In this document: positions 55,798 through 64,000 of the stretch, piece after piece | Position numbering within the stretch: the first letter of the stretch is position 1 | Layout: every line of letters begins with the position of its first letter | Origin: Maniola hyperantus | Taxonomy: Eukaryota; Arthropoda; Insecta; Lepidoptera; Nymphalidae | Assembly: GCF_902806685.2 (NCBI RefSeq) | Contig: NC_048537.1 | Span: forward strand, 16,080,720-16,144,719 | Length of the DNA stretch: 64,000 bases | Direction of reading: 5' to 3' | Notes under the pieces: generated by a model | What the model was told of the DNA's origin: nothing | Database searches by the model: none | Seen by the model: only the letters and a program-made list of their open reading frames with translations | Position numbers and translations under genes: made by a program

Positions 55798-56200
55798 TCA
55801 TCTATCGATAGACGTCCACTGCTGGACATAAGTCTCTTGTAGGGACTTCCACACGCCACGGTCTTACGCCGCCTGAATCTAGCGGCTCCCTGCGACTCGT
55901 CTGATGTCGTCCGTCCACCTAGTGGGGGGTCTTCCAACACTGCGTCTTCCGGTGCGAGGTCGCCATTCCAGCACCTTGAGACCCTAACGTCTGTCGGTCG
56001 TACGAACTATGTGCCCTGCCCATTGCCACTTCAGCTTCGCAACCCGTTGAGCTATGTCGGTTACTCTAGTTCTCCTACGGATCTCCTCATTTCTGATTTG
56101 ATCACGTAGAGAAACTCCAAGCAAAGCTCACTCCATCGCCCGCTGAGTGAGTCTGAGCTTTCTTATGAGGCCCATAGTTAGCGACCATGTCTCAGATCCA
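55798..56200 (-). mobile_element. RTE-type LINE 3' fragment
   Basis: The minus strand reads from gcgggcgatggagtgagctt through the TDIAQRV-coding part to gtccagcagtggacgtctat cgatagatgatga. Several frameshifts are present. Confidence 0.75.
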
Positions 56201-56517
56201 TATTTAAAACACATTGTTGTTGAATAATTGGTATAAATCCATTTGAATGACTGAATAGCATTTGATCTAGTCTGTTATATTCAGTGTAGGCTGTAGCTAA
56301 TCAATCAAAACGCGAAGTTTATTTCCGTTAGTAGCGCCATTCATTACGGCTCGAATAGAAGCTGTTTGGTTTCTACTGAGAGTAACAAATTGGCTCCTTC
56401 CTTTATTGGTAGATATTTGTACTATTCCAGCAACCACATAAAGTTGAAAAGATTTATAATATGGTAACACATATAGAAAGCAATAAGATAAGCAATGACA
56501 GCTCAACGGAGCCTCAA

Positions 56518-56677
56518 TAGAGCCTCCATAGCTCAACGGATAAAGGAGCGGACTGAAAACCGAAAGGTCGCCAGTTCAAACCTATTCCTAGCACAAGCTT
56601 TACGCTTAATTGGAGGGGGAAGGTGAATATTAATCAGCATGATAAACTTGGTTAATTAATATTCTTTAAAAAAAATG
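56518..56677 (+). mobile_element. tRNA-Phe-like SINE, copy 4
   Basis: gagcctccatagctcaacgg ... ggactgaaaaccgaaaggtc. Part of the B-box region is deleted and the A tail is short. A second partial head lies just upstream (aacggagcctcaata). Confidence 0.8.
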
Positions 56678-56755
56678 GCTTATCATATTTATTACCTACT
56701 CGTATCAGGAATGATCCCAAGAACATTAACCATTAGAAGAAATATAGTAGTAGTC

Positions 56756-56900
56756 AAATATTTGAAAAGAGCAACCGCCGAGTTTCTTGCCGGTTCTTCT
56801 CGGTAGGAAAGGCATTCCGAACCAGTGTTAGATGCATCCAACTATTCGAAAGTACTTGTAAAAGTTTACTTGAATAAAAAAGATTTTTATTTTATTTATT
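56756..56900 (+). mobile_element. LINE 3' end
   Basis: atttgaaaagagcaaccgcc gagtttcttgccggttcttc ... gtacttgtaaaagtttactt gaataaaaaagatttttatt. Confidence 0.65.
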
Positions 56901-56994
56901 TTATTTATTTAACATTAGTTCTTAAGTGAGCCTCTCTCTACTGAAAAATTGAGCCATAGTTGCTTTGAATAAAAAGATTTTGTTTACTTCATTA

Positions 56995-57240
56995 TTTAGT
57001 AGCTTATGCTCGCGACTTCGTCCGCGTGGACTACACAAATTTCAAACCCCTATTTCACCTCCTTAGGGGTTGAATTTACAAAAATCCTTCCTTAGCGGAT
57101 GCCTACGTCATAATAGCTATCTGCATGCCAAATTTAAGCCCGATCCAATAGTTTGAGTTGTGCTAAGATAGATGAGTCAGTCAGTCAGTCAGTCAGACAG
57201 TCAATCAGTCAGTCAGTCACCTTTTTATATGTTTAGATTT
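56995..57240 (-). mobile_element. Helitron-like repeat, gactgac subfamily
   Basis: tagcttatgctcgcgacttc gtccgcgtggactacac ... (cagt)n ... ctttttatatgtttaga. Confidence 0.68.
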
Positions 57241-57514
57241 ATTACCTTTATTTGCACGTTGAAAAGATAGGCTGATTGTTTTTCAAAGTAACAAAAATTT
57301 CAGACCCGGCGGGATTGCTTTCATTTTACAATAATTAGCAGTAAGTAATTTGTTAATTTGCATATCCAATCAAAGCATCCCTAATGGCTCATTAAGGCCG
57401 GGGAGGCGTTGTTCTTTTTCCCTAACCCATAAATAATAAATTATTGATATTTAATGCTAATTGTTGTAAGCATCATCGCAAAAAGCTGAAATTCAAATTT
57501 TGGCAAGGCATAAA
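57241..57514. other. Unique stretch with clustered binding-site-like words
   Basis: ttaatttgcatatccaatca aagcatccctaatggctcat taa contains an octamer-like ATTTGCAT, CCAAT, ATCAAAG and a homeodomain-type TAAT...ATTA. Suggestive only. Confidence 0.25.
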
Positions 57515-57715
57515 AAGACCGGTCATGTGCGAATCTGACTCGCGCACTTCGGGTTCTGTACCTTGGAACTTGGAAGCATTCGTGTAATAATTATCTCCAG
57601 CTTGCAAAATGAAAGTTTTTTTATGTGATATACCTACTCTCGCTGGATTCAGGCGGCGCAAGGCGTGTGGAAGTCCCTACAAGAGACCTATGTCCAGCAG
57701 TGGACGTTTATCGGT

Positions 57716-57763
<48 letters not shown>

Positions 57764-57870
57764 GACGAACAGTCAGTCAAACCGACGCGACAAACAATAA
57801 AATGATCCTGTAAGGGTTATTATTTAACTTTTAAGGTTAAGATTACGGATTACGGAACCCTAAAATTGTT
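57515..57870 (+). mobile_element. ACCGGCCAAGTGC-family repeat carrying an RTE 3' end
   Basis: The left part is accggtcatgtgcgaatctg actcgcgc. It is interrupted at 57637-57765 by the RTE terminal segment (ggattcaggcggcgcaaggc ... tatcggttgatgatg). The right part ends acggaaccctaaaa. Confidence 0.68.
57637..57765 (+). mobile_element. RTE 3' end with (GAT)15-type tail
   Basis: The last ~80 bases of the RTE family followed by about 15 gat units (57717-57763), inserted in an older repeat. Confidence 0.72.
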
Positions 57871-59160
57871 TTGAATTGAATTTCAGGCGTATACAAAATT
57901 CCTCCCGCTACTGGTAATTCAATTTTGGCGCCCCTTTCACTGGAATATAGATCACGTTCTTATCATTTATCTTATTCGAAAATACTTAGGAAAACTCTTA
58001 ATGGAAAATACATTACAAAATATTCTGTTACTCTTTTATAAGGATGTAATGTTTTTCTTGTAAATTGATTTTTTTATAAGCAATGTACAATGAAGTAGGT
58101 ATACATAATATTTATTATTGACTAGTCATCATCATCATCGCAGATGAAGTCGCCAGCATCATCTTGTATAATGATAATTCTATACTAAAATATACTTGCT
58201 ACAAAATATGATAATAAACCAAATATCCGAATTTTCATCCCAATCCGCTCGTGGGTTGGAAACATTGTATTCAATGATGAAATCCTAAGCTAATGTTGGA
58301 CCCAAAACCCTTTCGTGAATATCCCTGAAAAAGATTATGTTCATAAAATATGAATATCGCATAAAATAGATAAGTAGGTAGAGGGAATGTACGGGCTATA
58401 CGTTAGTCTGCTATTTTGTTATCGTTGCGATCTATTTGGCGCGCTGGAAAATATTATCGGATTCGAATTTCGATTGCTATACGGGTAGTGAGAATCGTTT
58501 CAGATGTTATTTTATCGAATAAAATAATATTTAAAACAAAAAGCTTTTTATTTGAAAACTATAACTAATACAATGTTAATAACTTTAATGTTTTAATATT
58601 AGATATGTGTTTTCTAGGTCTTTAATCTTTCCTAATAAATAAATAAAACCGACTTCAATAACCACCAACACTAAAAAGTAAAAAATAATTTAATTTATTA
58701 CCCAATATATTATAATACAAGAGTAATTGTAGTTCTATAGTAATATTTTTTGGAGCCGGTGCCAACGTGGAGTCGCAAAACGATTACTCGCGACTGATTG
58801 GTCCGACATGCACGCACATTTACGCAATGGCCGTGCTAAGGACGTAACCACAAGTAAAGTTAACTCGCCTTCGTGAATTGCAAGAGCTGTACAACGGAAT
58901 TAGCCACAATGTTAATTTAGAACTACCAATCACGATTATAGTTAAACATATTTATTACATTTTGCAAAGCATTATAACCCTACACAAGCCACTGAGTATT
59001 TTGTATGAAAGAAAGTGTTCTTATTTCCAGTAAACTGAGCGGGGAAAGGTAAAAGTGCCGTACAAAAGAGCGCCTTGAGTGGTCAGAATTGTTTGTTAAG
59101 GATTCTTTGCAAACAATTTTGAAAACAATGGTTTCGCTTTCACAATAGAAAGAATTGGGT
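57871..59160. other. Unassigned region
   Basis: Contains the partial foldback-element copy at 58646-58790; otherwise AT-rich without a recognisable gene. Confidence 0.4.
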
Positions 59161-59323
59161 ATTTGACTCCAATTTTTTTATTACTTTATTATAAACTAGG
59201 ATAAAAATAATGACGAAAACTGAAAAAACTAATTAAACCGATCAAATAACAAAAAAGTTATAAGCATTTAAAAAATTCTGATTAGACAGAGATAGCGATA
59301 TAGAATTATGACGTCAATGTGGC

Positions 59324-59482
59324 TAATTCCGTTGTACACAATCTCTAAACTAAACTAAAATGATACGTCTAAATCTATAGCTATCCCTTTCATAATGTTG
59401 CTTGCAGAAAAGGATAGACTAAATTTAGACCTGTTAATTTAGTTTAGGTTTAGAAATTGTGTACAAGAGAATTGGCCCCATT
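59324..59482 (+). mobile_element. Second copy of the 48514 MITE
   Basis: gttgtacacaatctctaaac ... gtgtacaagagaattggccc with the same interior. It sits between mirrored outer segments (59181-59215 and 59617-59653, ttactttattataaactagg and its complement), so it appears nested in a larger inverted-repeat element of about 59160-59680. Confidence 0.75.
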
Positions 59483-60239
59483 GTGACTAATGCCATAGTA
59501 GTTTCGTGCGGTTTCATACAAATTTTCGTTTTGCGAGAAAGGGATAGCCCACTCCAAAATTAAAATGCCTGTAACTTAGTAAATCTTTGTTGGATTTTAA
59601 TATTTTTTTCAGCGTAAGTCATTATTTTTATCCTAGTTTATAATAAAGTAATAATATTAATCAAATTAAAAAGTAGTAAAATTTCCAATTGGTAGAATTT
59701 AGCGTACACATACTCCATAGTCACATCCTAGCCTAGTTCTTTACTAGAAATAGTATTTTTGTGAAATTGTGAGATAAAAATGCTATAAAGAATTAGACCA
59801 CCTGCTCTTAGACAAAATCTTTTATAAAAGCGTGGATAAAGCAAACGATCCGAAGGCTTTGAAAGGAATTTTTGTACGAACTTTATGACTGATGATTCCA
59901 ATTGAGACCAAAATTCTGCATAGTTCGAAATGTTCCACAGAGCACGGCCCTCTCTTTGAAGGGGAGAAGCTATACGCAATGTAATCGTATGTAACTCCAA
60001 TTTTATGGACACTGACTTACCTACCTCAGTATCTCTACCAAAGTATACCATCAGAACCCTTATTATAAATGTGAAAGTGTGTTTGTTGGTTTGTTGGTTT
60101 ATTGGTTTGTTGGTTCGTCCTTCAATCACGTCGCAACGGTGCAACGGATTGACGTGATTTTTTGCATGGGTATAGATAAAGACCAGGAGAATGACATTGG
60201 CTACCAGGAGAATCAAAGAGTTCCCACGGGAATTTTTAA

Positions 60240-60350
60240 ATAAAGTTAATAGTCGGCCTCCTAAACCCCAAGCGGTACGTTCCCGGGGAGCCGCTAGACC
60301 CGGCGCGGCGGCGGAAAAACAGTGGCGTGCGGAAGTCCCTACAAGAGATC
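60240..60350 (+). mobile_element. Small GC-rich LINE-like fragment fused to a Helitron-like repeat
   Basis: ggagccgctagacccggcgc ggcggcgg ... gtggcgtgcggaagtcccta caagag resembles the RTE terminal segment. It follows the broken Helitron-like copy 60059-60240. Confidence 0.5.
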
Positions 60351-60388
60351 TAGATATTTTAGCGTTTAAACTATCGTGAGTGATTTCC

Positions 60389-60421
60389 ATTATATATATA
60401 TATATTATATATATATATATA
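60389..60421 (+). repeat. (TA)n microsatellite
   Basis: Two blocks of ta/at units with one break. Confidence 0.9.
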
Positions 60422-60544
60422 AATGTATGACAAACCAGCTTCACTCACGTTTTTAATCGATGTTAGCCCGACTAAAGGTGCGTGCTCGGGATCGAACCAG
60501 GAGGCAGTCGTTTTAAATACTAGGCTATCATCGCTTATCTTTAT

Positions 60545-60785
60545 ACTAGCTTATGCTCGCGACTTTGTCCGCGTGGACTACACAAATGTCATACCCCTAT
60601 TTCACCCCCTTAGGGGTCGAAATTTCAGAAATTCTATCTTACCGGATGCCTACGTCATTATAGCTACCAGCATACCAAATTTCAGCCCGATCAGTCCAGT
60701 AGTTTGAGCTGTACGTTGATAGATCAGTCAGTCAATCTGTCAGTCAGTCACCTTTTTCTTTTATATGTTTACTATTTAGATTCTA
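60545..60785 (-). mobile_element. Helitron-like repeat, gactgac subfamily
   Basis: ctagcttatgctcgcgactt tgtccgcgtggactacac ... gatagatcagtcagtcaatc ... ttatatgtttactatttaga. Confidence 0.68.
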
Positions 60786-61051
60786 GTATTCTTGTAGGCG
60801 CCTTGCTTGATGAAAAAGAAATAACTTTGTTAAACTCGATGCGGACTGCGCGAGCTCGAAAATTAAGAACAGCTATATAAAGCCTATAATAACAACGCCT
60901 GTTGCGGTTTGCAATCGAAATAAAGTTTCAGTTGATTCAGTGAGCCGTCCTATTGTGTAAATGAAATGTAAATTCGATTAAAAGTTATTTATTTTGGGCG
61001 TATATACTTACAATAGTACCGTTTAAGTATATTTATATTTATGAACTTGTT

Positions 61052-61355
61052 CAGTACCCGTAGTACAAGATTTTACGTCTCACCAAACCAAACCAAATTG
61101 GAGAGTCGAAATACTTCCGCGTTACAATAAAATGGACCTAAACAGCATTGAATTGAAGTCAAATATTCAATGCCACTGATTTTTATTTCGCAATGTTTCC
61201 GCTTGGAGCGCTGGCTGTGGTAGTAATTAATAATAAGTAGGTATATAGGTATTTTTCAAAATGTTACATAAGATATAAATTTTTTTAAGAAGTGCATATT
61301 ATGTTACACTAGCGTATTAGGAATAAGCCTGTAAAGCTAGATGTAAGTGTTGCAA

Positions 61356-61415
<60 letters not shown>

Positions 61416-61536
61416 GTAGACAAACTTGAGCTTTAAAACAAGGCTTTAAGATCCAGTTTACTGTAACGCGGAAGTATTTCGATTCTCGAATTTGGTTTGG
61501 TTTGGTGAGACGTAAAATCTTGTACTACTGGTACAG
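61052..61536 (+). mobile_element. Second copy of the 40727 MITE, interrupted by a poly(A) retroposon
   Basis: Same ends and interior as 40727-41021, but between gcgctggctgt and gtgtagacaaac it carries about 195 extra bases ending in a run of 56 A (61358-61413). Confidence 0.82.
61220..61413 (+). mobile_element. Short retroposed insertion with 56-base poly(A)
   Basis: A body of about 140 bases ends tgttgcaaataaa and runs straight into pure A. It looks like the truncated 3' end of a LINE or of a polyadenylated transcript. The source is not recognised. Confidence 0.7.
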
Positions 61537-61545
61537 TCCGTACTT

Positions 61546-61752
61546 ATATTATAAATGCGAATGTGTGTCTGTCTGTCTGTCTGCTAGATTTTCATAGCTG
61601 ATTTTGATGAAATTTGGAACAGAGTTGGCTTACATCGCGGGGAAGGACATAGACTAAGACATACTTTTTATTACGGAAAATCAAAGAGTTCCCAAGGGAT
61701 TTTAAAAAAAAAACCTTAATCTACGCGTACTAAGTCGCGGGCATCATCTAGT
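61546..61752 (+). mobile_element. Helitron-like repeat with (GTCT)n
   Basis: cttatattataaatgcgaat gtgtgtctgtctgtctgtct ... gtcgcgggcatcatCTAG. Confidence 0.68.
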
Positions 61753-61947
61753 ACCTATTTAGTAAGAGTGATTTTTTCCGAAAATACTCACGTTACATAC
61801 CTACCTTTATAATTTTCATACTGCGATAGGTAGGTACAGTTCAGTAAGTATAATATTATGTTTTAAATTTTTTGGTAGTAGGTAGATATTTAATATGTAG
61901 GTATCTATTATATATTTCACCTAACACGCAGATTCATAGGTACAGTC

Positions 61948-62096
61948 TACGACAGGTCGAGATGGCAGTCGGGGAGGGTACGCCCCGCACTCGCACTGCC
62001 CCCGCGTTAAACCGGCGCGGGCGAGCGCGGGTGACGTGCGGGTGTCGGGACGTCCCCGCGCTTCACACCTCGATTGCTATCTCGACCTGTCGCGTA
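61948..62096 (+). mobile_element. CpG-rich inverted-repeat element, second copy
   Basis: tacgacaggtcgagatggca ... tgctatctcgacctgtcgcg, same family as 33054. Partial copies are at 37490-37592 and at the very left edge of the window (1-42). Confidence 0.72.
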
Positions 62097-62404
62097 TTAT
62101 ACAATAAACTACAAGAATCCTAAACGTAACAAAAGAAGGCTTTTTTTAGTTCCTTTAAGGATCGTGAAATCCTTTTATAAGATCACGTCAAAGGATTAGC
62201 GCATTGAGAACCGTCATTTGATTTTCCACGTGGACAGGTTTCAAGGCAATTTTCCTTATCTACGTTAAATAAGAAAATTCTTCTACTAAGGTACGCCGTA
62301 AAAATTCTTCTTCTACTAGGTATGTTTTTCTTGCAATTTAATATGGCCATCTGTGGTTTACTATTTGACTTACAAAACAGCGTCAGTCAATGTTATTTTC
62401 AGGA

Positions 62405-63025
62405 ATCAAAATATAATATACAAGGAAAAGGCGACTGACTAACTGACCGATCTATCAATGCACACCTAAAACTACTGAAATATCGGGTTGAAATTTAGCA
62501 TGCAGTTATGACGTTAACATTCGCAAAGAAAGCATATTGAAAATTCAACCAGTAAAAGGGTTAAAATAAGGGAGTGAAATTTGTGTAGTCCACGCAGCCG
62601 GAGTCGCTAAGCTAGTCAGTACTCAGTACCCATATTATAAATGCAAAAATGTGTTTGTTTGTTGGTTTGTCCTTAAATCACGTCGCAACGTTGCAACGGA
62701 TTGAGGTGTTTTTGCATGGGTATCCCGGAAAACCAAAGAGTTCCCACGGGATTTTAAAAAATCTAATTCCACGCGGACGAAGTCGCGGGTATCAGCTAGT
62801 CTAAATATTTAAAAGGTGAAGGTGACTGACTGACTGAGTGAGTGATCTATCAACGCAGAGCTCAAACTACTGGACGGATCGGGCTGAAATTTGGCATGCA
62901 GATAGGCTATTATGACGTAGGCATCCGCAAAGAAAGGGCCTTTGAAAATTTAACCCCTAAGGGGGTGAAATAGGGGTTTGAAATGTGTGTAGTCCACGCG
63001 GACGCGAAGTCGCGAGCATAAGCTA
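62405..63025 (+). mobile_element. Cluster of three Helitron-like repeats
   Basis: Three copies in a row on the same strand: 62405-62615 (gactgac subfamily), 62625-62800 (gtttgttgg subfamily) and 62805-63025 (gactgac subfamily). Each ends ...agctag or close to it. Helitrons often insert beside earlier copies. Confidence 0.68.
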
Positions 63026-63319
63026 AAAGCCAGTAGGTATATTATAATAAACGAAGAACTTTTCAGATACCGTCAGTTAGTTTGAGATAGATATGGACTA
63101 TTGGTTATATGTCACACTACAGGAAGGATGAGACAGGAAGCTTAGTTATGTCAGCAGTGACAGCTCGCAGCCACACAGATCTGGCGAACTTCCAACTGCC
63201 TGCACGGTCTCAGGCGGCGCGGCGCCTCTATTGACAAAGTTGACTTACTTTAGTGTGCTTTAGTCTAAATGAGTTCACTAACTAGGAACAAAAGATGTAT
63301 GACAAAGCATTTACTCTTT

Positions 63320-63565
63320 GTTATATAATACTCCGCGATTTCGTACGCCTGGATGTAGATTTTTGTAATTTTCGTGGGAACTCATTGATTTTGCGGAATA
63401 AAAAGTAGCCTATGTCACTCTTCAGGTCTTTATCTATACCCATGCAAAAAATCACGTCAATCCATTGCACCATTGCGACGTGATTGGAGGACAAACCAAA
63501 AAACCGGCAAACCAATAAACCAACAAACCAACAAACAAACACACTTTCGCATTAATAATAAGGGT
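63320..63565 (-). mobile_element. Helitron-like repeat (GTTTGTTGG subfamily)
   Basis: ctccgcgatttcgtacgcct ggatg ... gcctatgtcactcttcaggt ... ccaacaaacaaacacacttt cgcattaataataagg. Confidence 0.65.
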
Positions 63566-63701
63566 ACTGATTTAGAATTTTTACTATTCCATTACTAGAT
63601 AAAGAATGCAGTTGTAGAAACAGAAGAATTGGGATATAGATGTAAAATTCTAAAACGTCAAAATGAAAAAAAAACTAAGCTCCGCCGCGACAGCTGTTAG
63701 C

Positions 63702-63773
63702 TGCCGTGACCAGGATTCGAACCTGGGTTACTACGGCCACAACGTAGGGTCCTAACCACTAGACGATCACGGC
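63702..63773 (-). tRNA. tRNA-His (anticodon GTG), copy 3
   Basis: Identical to copies 1 and 2. Its 5' flank matches copy 1 for at least 36 bases and its 3' flank for about 25 bases, after which an oligo-T terminator follows on the minus strand (plus-strand A run at 63666-63674). Confidence 0.94.
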
Positions 63774-64000
63774 TGTCGGAGCTGGTGAAAGGTCCGGCGA
63801 AAACATCCAGCACTTTACTACCAAAGCTATGTGACGTAGTTACTTTAAATCGAGAACACTTTTTATTTTAATTTAATGGTCAATAGCCGTAAAAAACTGA
63901 TTGAATCATAAAACGCTTGAGACATCGATCTTTCTTTACTTTTTAGGGTTCCATACCTCAAAAGGAAAACAGAACCTTAAACTCAGTCGAATAAACTTGC

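Noticed and set aside
60865..60930. TATA box ctatataaag with a tcagt initiator as a promoter
   Set aside because: The distance between the two (about 50 bases) does not fit and no gene follows downstream.

Overview
The window looks like nuclear DNA of a lepidopteran insect. The grounds are AT-rich sequence with short exons in long introns, tRNA-derived SINEs with (GAT)n tails, many short elements carrying (GTCT)n/(GACT)n runs that resemble the non-autonomous Helitrons and MITEs described from moths and butterflies, RTE-, Jockey- and CR1-like LINE fragments, and a copia element with half-tRNA-type priming. No species is assigned.

Two host protein genes can be rebuilt from exons, both on the minus strand. 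(1) A calcium- and integrin-binding protein gene, Cib2 type, runs from its start at 6385 leftwards through four exons (6335-6385, 5704-5738, 2101-2218, 1478-1605). It leaves the window before its C-terminal EF-hands. (2) An orphan class-A GPCR lies complete in four coding exons (28843-28948, 27231-27406, 25615-25756, 23744-24423), with matching phases, 367 residues and seven membrane segments. Its DRY motif reads DRC and its NPxxY motif reads NAAAY. Just downstream of its exon 2 sit three decayed partial copies of that exon, broken up by a SINE piece and a LINE.

Three identical tRNA-His(GTG) genes lie at 18.2, 32.8 and 63.7 kb and share short flanks.

Layout: 0-6.4 kb Cib2, with a 0.68-kb pentanucleotide array in intron 2; 6.4-18 kb MITEs, SINEs, Helitron-like pieces, a hAT-like element and a Jockey-like LINE remnant; 18-22.3 kb tRNA-His and a 1.1-kb direct duplication around an unidentified ORF fragment; 23.7-29 kb the GPCR; 29-48.5 kb repeat-rich DNA without recognisable genes; 48.9-49.8 kb a compact non-autonomous LTR element; 50.3-55.4 kb a nest in which an interspersed repeat was hit by a hAT-type MITE and by a very young copia element (identical 172-bp LTRs, one in-frame stop); 55.4-64 kb more Helitron-like, RTE, SINE and TIR elements.

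The two genes show no functional link beyond being neighbours. The rest is mostly a layered record of transposition, including perfect inverted duplications, an unusually long target duplication and retroposon tails that grew into microsatellites.
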